From: Rhodanobacteraceae bacterium | Lineage (GTDB): Bacteria; Pseudomonadota; Gammaproteobacteria; Xanthomonadales; Rhodanobacteraceae | Direction of reading: 5' to 3' | Assembly (NCBI GenBank): GCA_004299705.1 | Contig: SCQS01000060.1 | Location: 36,568-100,567 of the forward strand | DNA length: 64,000 bases | Shown: positions 1-10,790 of the stretch, one piece after another | Numbering within the stretch: the stretch's first letter is position 1 | How the letters are laid out: each line of letters starts with the position of its first letter | The notes under the pieces: generated by a model | The model's input: the letters and a program-made list of their open reading frames with translations, nothing else | What the model was told of the DNA's origin: nothing | Databases searched by the model: none | Program-made: the position numbers and the translations under genes

Positions 1-1
1 C

Positions 2-67
2 GCTGCACGCTTGCGCGCCCGGCTGGCCGATGGCGAGCTTCCGCTGCGTGTCGAAAGCGAGAAATAA
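2..67 (+). CDS. 3' end of an unidentified protein gene (partial)
   Basis: An open frame enters from the left edge and stops with TAA at 65-67. The 21 visible residues are mostly charged and helical-looking (ARLRARLADGELPLRVESEK at the very end). The codons are GC-rich in the third position like the neighbours, and the stop comes just before an inverted repeat, as expected for a gene end. Too little is visible to name the family. Confidence 0.45.
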   Translation, partial: AARLRARLADGELPLRVESEK

Positions 68-72
68 GCCGG

Positions 73-140
73 ACACGGATCAACGCGGATGTACACGGAT
101 TCAACACGGCCCATCGGTGATGATCCGTGTGGATCCGTGT
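73..140. repeat. Hyphenated inverted repeat (ACACGGAT family)
   Basis: The arms at 73-90 and 123-140 are reverse complements at 16 of 18 positions and are built from tandem 8-9-base units of the type ACACGGATC. The same architecture recurs at 46245-46313 and, with different unit sequence, at 5057-5157. It lies between the partial upstream gene and the aldehyde dehydrogenase start at 174. Confidence 0.6.
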
Positions 141-173
141 CAACTGCTTTTCGTGCCATCCAGGAAGAACCCC

Positions 174-1622
174 ATGCCCAAGACAGCGCAACTGCAACCC
201 CGCTATCCCTATTACCTCGCCAACAAACCGGTCGCGCCCAATGCCGACCTGCCGGTGCTGGACAAATATTCCGGCAAGATCGCGACACGCGTGGCGCTGG
301 CCGATGCGAAAACCATCGATGCCGCGATCGGCGCCGCCGCCAAGGCCGCCGCACCCATGGCCGCGCTGAAGCCGTATCAGCGCCGCGCGGTGCTGGAACA
401 TTGCATCGAAGCCTTTGCTGCTCGCAAGGATGATCTTGCCTACGCGCTGTGCGTCGAGGCCGGCAAGCCGATCAAGGATGCGCAAGGCGAGGCCGAGCGC
501 CTGATCGACACCTTCCGCATTGCCGCCGACGAATCCACCCGCATCGACGGCGAGATCGTCAATCTCGAAATTTCCGCGCGCACCCGTGGCTACCGCGGCT
601 TCGTCAAGCGCGTGCCATTGGGGCCATGCTCCTTCATCACGCCGTTCAACTTTCCGCTGAACCTGGTTGCCCACAAGGTTGCGCCCGCGATCGCGGCGGG
701 TTGTCCGTTCGTGCTCAAGCCGTCCGAACGCACCCCGATCGGCGCGCTGATCATCGGTGAAGTGCTGGCGGAAACCGATCTGCCCAAGGGCGCGTTTTCG
801 ATCCTGCCGTGCAACGTCGGGGATGCCGATCCCTTCGTGACCGACGAGCGTCTGAAACTGCTGTCGTTCACCGGCGGCCAGGTCGGCTGGGAACTGAAGG
901 CACGCGCCGGGCGCAAGAAGGTGGTGCTGGAACTTGGCGGTAACGCCGCGTGCATCGTCGATGCCGACCAGAAAGCGCGCCTCGACTTCGTGATCGCGCG
1001 TTTGATTTCCGGCAGCTTCTATCAATCCGGCCAGAGTTGCATTGGCGTGCAACGGATATTGGTGCACGCCTCGCTGTATGCCGAGGTGCGCAAGCGTTTC
1101 GTCGCCGCGACCAGGAAGCTGAAGGCCGGCGATCCGAAAGACCCGGAAACTTTCCTCGGGCCGATGATCGACGAGGCCGCGGCCAAGCGCCTCGAAGGCT
1201 GGATCAACGAGGCCAGGAAGGTCGGCGCCAAAATCCTGTGTGGCGGCGGGCGTCGCGGCAACATGCTGGAAGCGACCGTGCTGGAAAACGTGCCGCACAC
1301 CGCCAGGCTCAACCGCATGGAAGCCTTCGGCCCGGTCGCGCTGCTGGAACCGTTCGAGGAGTTCGATGCCGCGCTCGCCACGGTCAACAACTCCGACTAC
1401 GGCCTGCAGGCCGGCCTGTTCACCGACAACCTGAGCCACGCGATGCGGGCCTGGGACAAGTTGGCGGAAGGCGGCGTGGTGGTGGGCGACATCCCGAGTT
1501 TTCGTGTGGACAACATGCCCTACGGTGGCGTGAAGCTGTCGGGTTTCGGGCGCGAAGGCATCCGTTACGCGATCGAGGATATGACCGAGCGCAGGTTGCT
1601 GGTGATTCGCGATTCCGACTGA
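174..1622 (+). CDS. NAD(P)-dependent aldehyde dehydrogenase
   Basis: A soluble oxidoreductase of 482 residues that oxidises an aldehyde to the carboxylate with NAD(P). ALDH superfamily hallmarks are visible: the FNFPLN region of the cofactor fold, the FTGG loop, general-base Glu253 in LELGGN and nucleophile Cys289 in SGQSC. The C-terminal MPYGGVKLSGFGREG segment is typical of the family. I chose the ATG at 174 because the frame upstream of it runs through an inverted repeat and reads unlike protein, and the length then matches the family (about 480-500). It stands alone between repeats, so context gives no substrate. Succinate-semialdehyde or lactaldehyde dehydrogenase-like enzymes are possible, but the substrate cannot be set from sequence. 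Confidence 0.85.
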   Translation: MPKTAQLQPRYPYYLANKPVAPNADLPVLDKYSGKIATRVALADAKTIDAAIGAAAKAAAPMAALKPYQRRAVLEHCIEAFAARKDDLAYALCVEAGKPIKDAQGEAERLIDTFRIAADESTRIDGEIVNLEISARTRGYRGFVKRVPLGPCSFITPFNFPLNLVAHKVAPAIAAGCPFVLKPSERTPIGALIIGEVLAETDLPKGAFSILPCNVGDADPFVTDERLKLLSFTGGQVGWELKARAGRKKVVLELGGNAACIVDADQKARLDFVIARLISGSFYQSGQSCIGVQRILVHASLYAEVRKRFVAATRKLKAGDPKDPETFLGPMIDEAAAKRLEGWINEARKVGAKILCGGGRRGNMLEATVLENVPHTARLNRMEAFGPVALLEPFEEFDAALATVNNSDYGLQAGLFTDNLSHAMRAWDKLAEGGVVVGDIPSFRVDNMPYGGVKLSGFGREGIRYAIEDMTERRLLVIRDSD

Positions 1623-1930
1623 GTAGCCTTCTTCCCTCCCCCTTCGGGATCTGATTAGCGCTATACCTCGGCAAGCAACATGTCCCATCATTCCGGGGTG
1701 GTCTGCAGCTTCACCGCAGGCCGAACCCGACTGCGTCTGCAGGGACTGCAAACGCGAACGCCGCAGGCAGCCCGAAGGGTGAGCGCCGAGGATGGCGCGA
1801 GTCATCCTGCGGTTCGCTCCGGGTACCTTCCAAGGCAGATTCCGGGTTCGATCACCGATACAGCCGGTGATCGCCCCGGAATGACGACAAATTTTCCATA
1901 TCTGGAAACCAACCAAGCCGCCCCCATGTC
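1623..1930. repeat. Gene-free stretch with degenerate dispersed repeat sequence
   Basis: About 300 bases without a convincing gene. An outer inverted pair (ATCATTCCGGGG near 1686 and CCCCGGAATGACGA near 1876) encloses a degenerate stretch around 1755-1805, which resembles 39925-39980 (CGCCGCAGG, CCCGAAGGG and GAGTC blocks in the same order). It looks like a decayed composite of two repeat families. Short frames across it are not credible proteins. Confidence 0.5.
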
Positions 1931-1936
1931 GTGGCG

Positions 1937-3712
1937 ATGACCGAACCATCCAATCGCGACCGCAAGCGCCCCACCCGCCAACTGGCCGCGCTGGGCGCGC
2001 TTTGGCCGTACATGCGTCGGCACCGGGCGCTCGCGGCCGGCTGGTTGTTCTTCCTCGCGCTGTCCTCGGCGGCCACGCTGGCGTTGCCGCTCGCGGTGCG
2101 CAACATGATCGACCGCGGCTTTGCCAGCCACGACGCCGCGTTGATCAACGGGACTTTCATCGCGCTGTTCGTGCTGGCGCTGGTGCTGGCGATCTCGACC
2201 GCGGCGCGTTATTTCTGCATCACGCTGCTGGGCGAACGCGCGATCGCGGCGCTGCGCGACCTGCTGTATTCGCGCATCATCCGGCTGGACGTGGCGTTCT
2301 ACGAAAAGACCCGCGTGGGCGAGCTGATCTCGCGGCTAGGCACGGACACCGAAGTGGTACAGACCCTGATCGGTTCCAGCGTCTCGGTCGCGCTGCGCAG
2401 CGTGGTGATGGTGATCGGCGCGGCCGCATTGATGGTTTGGACCAGCCCGCGCCTCGCCGGTTTGACGGCATTGGTGATTCCGGTCGTGATCGTCCCGATC
2501 GCGTTGTACGGTCGGCGTTTGACACGCCTTTCCCGCAGCAACCAGGACCGCATCGCCGATACCAGCGCGATCGCCAACGAAACCCTCAACGCGGTGCACG
2601 CGGTGAAGGCCTATGCGCGTGAAGACATCGAGAGCGCGCGTTATGCCGAAGCGGTGCAACGTGCATTGCGCGCGGCACAGAAGCGCATCACCGCCCGCGC
2701 GATCCTGACCGGCGGCGTGATCGTGCTGGTGTTCAGTGCGGTCACGCTGGTGCTGTGGGCCGGCGCGCGCGACGTGCTGGCCGGCACCATCAACGCCGGC
2801 CTCGTCACCCAGTTCGCGCTGTACGCGGTGATGGCGGCCGGTTCGGTCGGCGCGCTGGGCGGCGTGTGGGGCGACGTGCTGCGCGCGGCCGGCTCGATGG
2901 GCCGGATCAGCGAGCTGCTGGCCGAACGCCCGTCGATCGCCGACCCCGCCGAACCCGCGCACCTGCCCGTACCGGCACGCGACGAGATCGCCTTCGAGCA
3001 TGTCGAGTTCCGCTACCCCACGCGGCTGGACACGCCCGCACTGCACGATTTCAACCTGCGCATCCGCGCGGGTGAAACCGTGGCGCTGGTCGGCCCATCC
3101 GGCGCCGGCAAAAGCACGGTGTTCAACCTGCTGCTGCGTTTCCACGATCCCCAGCGCGGCCGCATCACGCTGGATGGCGTGGACCTGCGTGCCCTGAAGC
3201 TGGCCGAGCTGCGCGGCGCGCTGGCGCTGGTGCCGCAGGAAACGGTGATCTTCGGGGCCAGTGCGGGGGACAACATCCGCTTCGGATGCGCCGATGCCGA
3301 CGACGAATCGGTACGCACTGCGGCACGTGCGGCCGAGGCCTTCGGGTTCCTCAGCGAGCAGCCGGAAGGATTCGCCACCGAACTGGGCGAGCGCGGCGTA
3401 CGCCTTTCCGGCGGCCAGCGCCAGCGCGTGGCGATCGCCCGCGCGATCCTGAAGGACGCGCCGGTGCTGCTGCTGGACGAGGCCACGTCCAGCCTCGACG
3501 CGCAATCGGAAGCCGCGATCCAGTCCGCGCTGGAACGCGCGGGCCGCGGGCGCACCACGCTGGTGATCGCGCACCGTCTGGCTACCGTGCAACGTGCGGA
3601 CCGCATCGTGGTGATGGACCAGGGCCGCATCATCGCCGACGGCAGCCATGACGCCTTGCTGCGCGAAGGTGGGCTGTATGCGGATTTGGCGCGGCTGCAG
3701 TTCGCGGCGTAG
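1937..3712 (+). CDS. MsbA-like ABC transporter, fused membrane and ATPase domains
   Basis: A half-transporter of 591 residues that would dimerise in the inner membrane to export a lipid, peptide or drug. Residues about 25-310 hold six hydrophobic segments (type-I ABC exporter fold). The ATPase domain has Walker A GPSGAGKST at 386-394, a Q-loop in VPQET, signature LSGGQ starting at 490, Walker B LLLDE with Asp514 and Glu515, and the switch His in AHRLATV. ATG 1937 is preferred; an in-frame GTG lies six bases upstream. No partner gene is adjacent, so the cargo is unknown. The fused layout matches ABCB/MsbA-type exporters rather than importers. Essential msbA normally sits beside lpxK, which is absent here, so this is probably a paralogue. 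Confidence 0.88.
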   Translation: MTEPSNRDRKRPTRQLAALGALWPYMRRHRALAAGWLFFLALSSAATLALPLAVRNMIDRGFASHDAALINGTFIALFVLALVLAISTAARYFCITLLGERAIAALRDLLYSRIIRLDVAFYEKTRVGELISRLGTDTEVVQTLIGSSVSVALRSVVMVIGAAALMVWTSPRLAGLTALVIPVVIVPIALYGRRLTRLSRSNQDRIADTSAIANETLNAVHAVKAYAREDIESARYAEAVQRALRAAQKRITARAILTGGVIVLVFSAVTLVLWAGARDVLAGTINAGLVTQFALYAVMAAGSVGALGGVWGDVLRAAGSMGRISELLAERPSIADPAEPAHLPVPARDEIAFEHVEFRYPTRLDTPALHDFNLRIRAGETVALVGPSGAGKSTVFNLLLRFHDPQRGRITLDGVDLRALKLAELRGALALVPQETVIFGASAGDNIRFGCADADDESVRTAARAAEAFGFLSEQPEGFATELGERGVRLSGGQRQRVAIARAILKDAPVLLLDEATSSLDAQSEAAIQSALERAGRGRTTLVIAHRLATVQRADRIVVMDQGRIIADGSHDALLREGGLYADLARLQFAA

Positions 3713-3781
3713 GAAAACCCTGGTTCCTGCTTTGCCTGTACGTGGTTCGATACCTGACCACGAACAGGTTTGGATACTTGT

Positions 3782-3813
3782 CCGTTCGTCCTGAGGTATC
3801 GAAGGACGAACGG
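3782..3813. repeat. Short palindromic repeat, perfect 11-bp stem
   Basis: CCGTTCGTCCT (3782-3792) and AGGACGAACGG (3803-3813) pair perfectly around a 10-base loop. It lies between the convergent ABC transporter and cold-shock genes. There is no T-run, so it looks more like a REP-type palindrome than an intrinsic terminator. Confidence 0.65.
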
Positions 3814-3843
3814 TCAGACAAGCCAGAGTGTTCTATCCGCCCG

Positions 3844-4068
3844 TCAAGCCGCCGACGCGGCCTCGTTTTCGCCGGTCACGTTCGCGGCCTGCATGCCCTT
3901 GGGGCCTTGCACGATCTCGAACTTGACGCGCTGGCCTTCCTTGAGGCTGCGGAAACCCTGCGCATGGATCGCGGAGAAATGCACGAACACATCCGCGCCG
4001 CCGCCGTCGGGGGTGATGAAGCCGAAGCCCTTGGCGTCGTTGAACCACTTCACGGTACCTACTGCCAT
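3844..4068 (-). CDS. Cold-shock domain protein (CspA family)
   Basis: A single OB-fold nucleic-acid-binding protein of 74 residues that would act as an RNA chaperone in the cytoplasm. Both RNA-binding motifs are present: RNP1-type KGFGFITP and RNP2-type DVFVHFSAI, after the family start [10 protein letters not shown]. The start at 4068 gives this canonical N-terminus; an in-frame ATG seven codons upstream would add residues not seen in the family. A GGGGTTCAGGA stretch lies just upstream as ribosome site. The C-terminal tail is short and Ala-rich. It is monocistronic, convergent with the ABC transporter. Confidence 0.93.
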   Translation of the reverse strand: MAVGTVKWFNDAKGFGFITPDGGGADVFVHFSAIHAQGFRSLKEGQRVKFEIVQGPKGMQAANVTGENEAASAA

Positions 4069-4125
4069 TTCCTGAACCCCTCTTCGCAACGATTTTCACC
4101 ACGGCGCAAGCCGACCGTACGCACG

Positions 4126-4154
4126 AGTATCAGCCGCGTCCCATCCACACGCAA
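4126..4154 (-). promoter_or_regulatory. Candidate sigma-70 promoter for the cold-shock gene
   Basis: On the minus strand TTGCGT (4149-4154) and GATACT (4126-4131) are separated by 17 bases. Each matches the consensus at four positions. Transcription from here would leave a leader of about 50 bases before the ATG at 4068. This is prediction by eye. Confidence 0.4.
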
Positions 4155-4178
4155 GCACCATTTCGTGACGGGGTTCGC

Positions 4179-4949
4179 TCAACCAGCGAGAAGTTCGCGC
4201 ACGATGACCGGCACCTGCCCGGATGCGGCGGCAAGATGTGCGTGGATCTCATCGAGGCTGATCGGCGCATCCGGATCGGGCCCGCAACCGGCCGCCCAGT
4301 TGGCGACCACCGCGATGCAGGCATAGTCCATGCCGCGCTCGCGCGCCAGCGCCGCTTCCGGCATTCCGGTCATGCCGACCAAGTCGCAACCGTCGCGACG
4401 TAGCCGCGCAATTTCGGCCCGCGTTTCCAGGCGCGGGCCTTGCGTCGCGCCATAGCAACCGCCGGCGACCACCGCGACGCCAGCGCGCTTTGCCGCATCC
4501 AGCAGTCCACGCCGCAACGCGTCGCTGTACGGCTCACCGAATTCGATGTGCAGCACCGGCTCGCCATCGGCGTCGCAGAAACTGGAAATCCGTCCGGCGG
4601 TGTAATCGATCAACTGGTCCGGAATCGCCAGCACCCGCGGGCCGATGTCGTGGCGGATGCCACCCACCGCATTGACGCCGACGATGCGACGGACTCCGAG
4701 TTCGTGCAACGCATCGATGTTGGCACGATAGTTGATACGGTGCGGCGCGATGGTGTGTCGCTCGCCATGCCGCGCCAGGAACGCGATGCGTTTGCCGGCC
4801 GCTTCGCCGGTTACGATCGCCGACGAAGGCTGGCCCCAACGCGTCGCAACCTCGTGCCGCTGCGTGTTTCGCAGGCCCGGAAAGGCATACACCCCGGTGC
4901 CGCCGATGATGGCGAGATCGATGGGTGGTGGAAACGACTGGGCACTCAT
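4179..4949 (-). CDS. S-methyl-5'-thioinosine phosphorylase (MTAP/PNP family)
   Basis: A cytoplasmic nucleoside phosphorylase of 256 residues in methylthioadenosine salvage, cleaving methylthioinosine to hypoxanthine and methylthioribose-1-phosphate. The MTAP fold is clear: IIGGTGVYAFPG at the N-terminus, RHGERHTIAPH phosphate-site region and MTGMPEA at 193-199. At the base-recognition position human MTAP has an Asp pair (TDYD), whereas here Asn217 in ANWAAG is seen. Asn is the residue 6-oxopurine phosphorylases use, which argues for thioinosine over thioadenosine. The start at 4949 gives MSAQSFPPP just before the nucleotide-binding strand. hpt and nagZ lie upstream on the same strand, as in the Pseudomonas nagZ-MTIP arrangement. 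Confidence 0.82.
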   Translation of the reverse strand: MSAQSFPPPIDLAIIGGTGVYAFPGLRNTQRHEVATRWGQPSSAIVTGEAAGKRIAFLARHGERHTIAPHRINYRANIDALHELGVRRIVGVNAVGGIRHDIGPRVLAIPDQLIDYTAGRISSFCDADGEPVLHIEFGEPYSDALRRGLLDAAKRAGVAVVAGGCYGATQGPRLETRAEIARLRRDGCDLVGMTGMPEAALARERGMDYACIAVVANWAAGCGPDPDAPISLDEIHAHLAAASGQVPVIVRELLAG

Positions 4950-5056
4950 CTTGTTGTCATCCGTTGGGAAGGGGTCGGAAGTGGGTCGTGGCGGCGCTGT
5001 GGCAAAGTCTTTCGCAAGCTTGCTTCCAAGCGGATGTGTCGAGATCAAAATCTTCT

Positions 5057-5157
5057 GGTCCGCAAATGAACGCAAAGAACGCAAATAAGAGCAGAATCTG
5101 ATTTCCTTTGTTTGAGCTTTCGCATTATTTGCGTTTATTCGCGTTCATTTGCGGACC
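5057..5157. repeat. Hyphenated inverted repeat with tandem-unit arms
   Basis: Arms of about 31 bases at 5057-5087 and 5126-5157 pair almost completely. Each arm is made of tandem CGCAAATGAA / CGCAAAGAA units. It sits between the MTI phosphorylase and hpt genes and shares its architecture, but not its sequence, with the elements at 73-140 and 46245-46313. Confidence 0.65.
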
Positions 5158-5177
5158 GCTCGGCTCTGGCGCTCACG

Positions 5178-5747
5178 CTACCCATCCCCCGCCCCCACTT
5201 CAGCCACGGCGTAAATCGCCGGCAGGTTGCGCCCCTGCCCGTAGTAATCCAGCCCGTAACCGAACACGTAGCGGTCGGGCACTTCCACGCCGACGAAATC
5301 GGCTTCAAGCCCCGGCACCCGGCGGTCGTGGCGCTTCACGCACAACACCGCGATCAGCACCCTGCGCGCACCTTGTTCGATGCAGTAATCACGCAGCGCG
5401 GCCAGCGTGTAACCTTCGTCCAGGATGTCATCGACCAGGATCACGCTGCGCCCTGCCAGTTGCGTCTGTGGCCGATGCTTCCACTCGACGTCGTGTCCGA
5501 CCGTGGCGCCGCGATAGCGGCTGGCGTGCACGTAATCGAATTCGAGATCGCTGTCGATCGCCAGCGCCAGGGGCGAGGCGAAAAACAGACCGCCGTTCAT
5601 CACCGTCAGGAACACCGCGCGTTCACCCTGCAGGGCCGCAGTGATCCCGCCGCCCATGCGGGCGATCGCGGCTTCCAGCGCCTCTCGCCGATGCAGGCAC
5701 TCGGCCTGCGGCAACACGGCCGCGAGTGGATGTTCCTGCGCACTCAT
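5178..5747 (-). CDS. hpt: Hypoxanthine-guanine phosphoribosyltransferase
   Basis: A cytoplasmic purine salvage enzyme of 189 residues, converting hypoxanthine (or guanine) plus PRPP to IMP (or GMP). The PRPP-binding loop VILVDDILDEGYT carries the paired acidic residues of type I phosphoribosyltransferases. FLTVMNGGLFF and VPDRYVFGYGLDY match HGPRT segments for pyrophosphate and purine binding. The start at 5747 overlaps the nagZ stop by four bases (ATGA), indicating translational coupling. Placed next to a phosphorylase that should release hypoxanthine, it completes a local salvage route from methylthioinosine to IMP. Confidence 0.9.
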   Translation of the reverse strand: MSAQEHPLAAVLPQAECLHRREALEAAIARMGGGITAALQGERAVFLTVMNGGLFFASPLALAIDSDLEFDYVHASRYRGATVGHDVEWKHRPQTQLAGRSVILVDDILDEGYTLAALRDYCIEQGARRVLIAVLCVKRHDRRVPGLEADFVGVEVPDRYVFGYGLDYYGQGRNLPAIYAVAEVGAGDG

Positions 5748-6760
5748 GCGCGGGCCGCCTCGGGCGCCGCAAGCGTGCGCAACGCAGCCACGTAACGCGC
5801 GTGCTGTGGATCGTCCTGCAAGGACTGCCAGGTTTCGGCGACGCTGCCGCACAAGCTCGCGATCTTTTCCGGCGCGCAAGGCTCGCGGCCGCGCACGCTC
5901 GCGATCGCCGCATCCACCATGGTCGGGTGGCACACCAGCACCAGGTCGCAACCGGCATCGAGGTGCGCCATGACGCGCTCGTCGATGCCGCCGGCGGATT
6001 CCGCCGCGGCCATGCCGACGTCGTCGCTGAACACCACGCCGCGGAAACCGGGCTCGCCGCGCAACATGTCGATCCATGTTTTCGAATAGCCTGCCGCCAG
6101 CGCGTCCACCGCGGGATAGGTCACGTGCGCCACCATCACCGCTTCGGCGCCGACCGCGATGCCTTCCACGAACGGCACCAGATCGTTGGCACGGATCACA
6201 TCCAGCGGGCGCGGGTCGATTGCGGCCTGCAAATGCGTGTCTTCGGGAATCGAGCCGTGTCCCGGGTAATGCTTCAACGTCGCGGCCATGCCGGCCAGCC
6301 GCATCCCGCGCACGTAGGCGGCGGCGAGCTCGGCCACCACCTGCGGATCGGCGTCGAACGCACGCTCGGCAATCACGCGGTTGCCGCGCGCCAGGTCGAC
6401 GACCGGCGCAAACGACAGGTCGATGTCGCAGGCGCGCAGCTCGCTCGCCATCACGATCGCGTGCATTTCCGCCATCGCAATGCCGGCCTTGCGGTCGCGT
6501 CGATACAGCTCGCCGATCCGCGCCAGCGGCGGCAGCCGCGTGAAGCCCTCGCGGAAACGTTGCACCGGCCCGCCCTCGTGGTCCACGCAGACCACGAAGC
6601 GTTCGCCACGCAACTCGCGGATCGACGCCACAAGCGCCTGCAGCTGGTCGCGATCGGCGTAGTTGCGGGTGAACAGGATCGCGCCACTGACTTCCGGCGC
6701 CAGCAGGCGCACGCGTTCGTGCGCGGCGAGCTGCTTGCCTTCAAGGCCAACGATCAACAT
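5744..6760 (-). CDS. nagZ: Beta-N-acetylhexosaminidase, peptidoglycan recycling
   Basis: A cytoplasmic family-3 glycoside hydrolase of 338 residues. It removes GlcNAc from GlcNAc-anhydroMurNAc(-peptide) during cell-wall recycling. Characteristic motifs are present: KHYPGHG at 163-169, holding the His of the mobile catalytic loop, and FSDD with the nucleophile Asp at 246/247. VDHEGGPVQR near residue 60 matches the family sugar-binding segment. There is no signal peptide, consistent with a cytosolic enzyme. It heads a co-directional set with hpt (4-base overlap) and MTI phosphorylase. Confidence 0.92.
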   Translation of the reverse strand: MLIVGLEGKQLAAHERVRLLAPEVSGAILFTRNYADRDQLQALVASIRELRGERFVVCVDHEGGPVQRFREGFTRLPPLARIGELYRRDRKAGIAMAEMHAIVMASELRACDIDLSFAPVVDLARGNRVIAERAFDADPQVVAELAAAYVRGMRLAGMAATLKHYPGHGSIPEDTHLQAAIDPRPLDVIRANDLVPFVEGIAVGAEAVMVAHVTYPAVDALAAGYSKTWIDMLRGEPGFRGVVFSDDVGMAAAESAGGIDERVMAHLDAGCDLVLVCHPTMVDAAIASVRGREPCAPEKIASLCGSVAETWQSLQDDPQHARYVAALRTLAAPEAARA

Positions 6761-6809
6761 GCGGCACGATCCATGGAACGGCGGGCAAACCGGAATCCGC
6801 GATGATAAA

Positions 6810-8018
6810 TCACGCGGTGGGGAGCACGCGACAAATGAAGCCCTTCAGATAATCCGTTTCCGGGATCGCCGGATGCACCGGATGGTCCGGCGCCTGCTGC
6901 AGCGATTGCAGCACCTGTACGCCGCGGTCGAGGTGCCGCGCGCCCTTCTGCACCGCATCCAGCAAGGCCGCGCGCGGCATGTGGTACGAACACGAGCAGG
7001 TCACGAGGATGCCGTCGCGCGCCAACACCTGCATTGCCAGTTCGTTGATGCGGCGATAGGCCAGCGCGCCTTCCTTCAGGTCTTTCCGGCGCTTGACGAA
7101 CGCGGGCGGGTCGAGCACCACCACGTCGAAATGTTCACGCGCCTCGCGCAGTGCCTTCAGGTACTCGAACGCGTCCGCGCGTTCGGCACGCACGCGATCG
7201 GCGAGGCCGTTGTGCTCCGCGTTGCACCCGATCAGCTTCACCGCCGCTGCCGACGCATCCACGCAAGTGACATCTTTCGCGCCCATCGCCGCGGCGCGCA
7301 AGCCCCATCCGCCAAGGTAGGCGAACATGTCCAGCACCCGCGCGCCCTTGACGAACGGTGCCAACGCATCGCGATTCGCGCGCTGGTCGTAGAACCAGCC
7401 GGTCTTCTGGCCGCCGATCGCATCGACGGCAAACTCCAGCCCGCCCTCGCGCACGCGCAACGCGCCGGGCGGATCGCCGAAGCCGACATCGGCATAGGGC
7501 ATCAAGCCTTCCAGTTCGCGGATGCCGGCGTCGTTTTTCCAGAGCAGCGCGCGCGGCTTCAGCACCTTGCGCACCGCTTCCTCGACCTGCGGCTTCAGGC
7601 GTTCGATGCCCGCGGTGGTGGCCTGCGCCACGACCACGTCGTCGAAACGATCCAGCGTCAGGCCCGGCACGCCATCGGATTCGCCGTACAACAAGCGATA
7701 GAACGGCTCCGCGTACAGGCGTTCGCGCAGGGCCAGCGAGACCTGCAGGCGGTGCGTCAGCAGCGATGCATCCAGCGGATGTTCCACCCCGCGCACCACC
7801 AACCGCGCACAGATCAGCGAATGCGGATTGACGTAGCCCACGCCAATCGGCTTGCCGCGCGCGTCCACGACCGCGCAGGCCTCGCCCGGCTCGAAGGCAT
7901 TCAAGGGCGAGCGCGCCACGTCGACCTCGTTGGCGAACACCCACAGATGTCCGGCGCGCAGGCGCGCGTCCTCGCCACGCTTCAGGTACAACGCGGGGTA
8001 TTCGGCGGGCTGGCTCAC
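6810..8018 (-). CDS. RlmI-like 23S rRNA m5C methyltransferase
   Basis: A SAM-dependent RNA methyltransferase of about 402 residues. E. coli RlmI (396 aa) modifies C1962 of 23S rRNA, but the rRNA target here is inferred. An N-terminal PUA-like domain (about 1-75) precedes the Rossmann domain with VLDMFAYLGGWGL. The two m5C-methylase signature stretches are visible: DPPAF and the catalytic-Cys segment TCSCSYHM. I use the GTG at 8018, giving MSQPAEYPALYLKRG. A longer reading from 8072 is open but runs toward the divergent gene at 8098. The short gap to that gene must hold both promoters. Confidence 0.85.
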   Translation of the reverse strand: MSQPAEYPALYLKRGEDARLRAGHLWVFANEVDVARSPLNAFEPGEACAVVDARGKPIGVGYVNPHSLICARLVVRGVEHPLDASLLTHRLQVSLALRERLYAEPFYRLLYGESDGVPGLTLDRFDDVVVAQATTAGIERLKPQVEEAVRKVLKPRALLWKNDAGIRELEGLMPYADVGFGDPPGALRVREGGLEFAVDAIGGQKTGWFYDQRANRDALAPFVKGARVLDMFAYLGGWGLRAAAMGAKDVTCVDASAAAVKLIGCNAEHNGLADRVRAERADAFEYLKALREAREHFDVVVLDPPAFVKRRKDLKEGALAYRRINELAMQVLARDGILVTCSCSYHMPRAALLDAVQKGARHLDRGVQVLQSLQQAPDHPVHPAIPETDYLKGFICRVLPTA

Positions 8019-8097
8019 GGCTGTTTTCTGAAAGACAACGTGCCACGGTATCGGAACACCCCACGCATCCACAAGCCACGCGCATTAGCATGGCAGG

Positions 8098-10185
<2,088 letters not shown>

Positions 10186-10193
10186 CCGCGGTA

Positions 10194-10706
10194 CTACAGC
10201 ACCACCGCGGGATTCGGCAACGCCGTCTGCCGACCCGGCCCCGGCGGCAGGTACAACTCCAGCAGGTTGTGGGTGGCCTCGATGCCCGCCAGCGCGCCCG
10301 CTTCCCATTGCTCGTTGCGGAACTGCTCGCTCATGAACCCGACGATGCGTTCCCATGAACCTTCCGGAACCCGCGACTTCACCCCGCGATCGGGGATGAC
10401 CTCGATGGTGTAATCGCCCAGCAGCACGTAGATCAGCACACCGGTGCGGCGCTCGGTGTCCCAGACCTTCAGGTCGCCGAACACGCTTTCGGCGCGCGCG
10501 CGGACACGGCGCCCGCCAATCAGGTAGCGCGTGGGCAGGCGCGCCTCGACCACGAAGCAGATTTCGCCGTCGTGCTTCACCTCGCCCTGCGTGATCGCAT
10601 CCTGGATGCGCTGCATCGCCGCAGGCGGGAATGCACGGCTGGCGGGCGCGTGGAACCAGTGGCGCAACCAGCGCCACGTATCCACACCCTGGAGTGTCCT
10701 GGCCAT
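10194..10706 (-). CDS. TPM-domain protein
   Basis: A protein of about 170 residues with a TPM (TLP18.3/Psb32/MOLO-1) domain from about 30 to 150: HDGEICFVVEARLP, followed by GVLIYVLLGDYTIEVIPDRG. Related bacterial proteins are membrane-associated or periplasmic and of uncertain function. No clear signal peptide is visible with this start. ATG 10730 and TTG 10787 are in-frame alternatives, and none has a strong ribosome site. It follows dgkA on the same strand, so co-transcription is likely. Confidence 0.7.
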   Translation of the reverse strand: MARTLQGVDTWRWLRHWFHAPASRAFPPAAMQRIQDAITQGEVKHDGEICFVVEARLPTRYLIGGRRVRARAESVFGDLKVWDTERRTGVLIYVLLGDYTIEVIPDRGVKSRVPEGSWERIVGFMSEQFRNEQWEAGALAGIEATHNLLELYLPPGPGRQTALPNPAVVL

Positions 10707-10790
10707 CTTGCCCAAGCCGACGCCGACCATCACGTTCCCGAACCGGAGACTGCGTCGAATTGCAACACGCGCGGCGCCGCCACGCAACGC

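Noticed and set aside
30..173. N-terminal extension of the first aldehyde dehydrogenase
   Set aside because: The extra 48 codons read through an inverted repeat; the ALDH fold begins after ATG 174.
1680..1940. Open frame in the gap before the ABC transporter
   Set aside because: It runs through degenerate repeat sequence and overlaps the transporter start; no protein-like composition.
2336..3649. Antisense open frame of over 400 codons opposite the ABC transporter
   Set aside because: Shadow of a GC-rich gene; no domain, start site or promoter.
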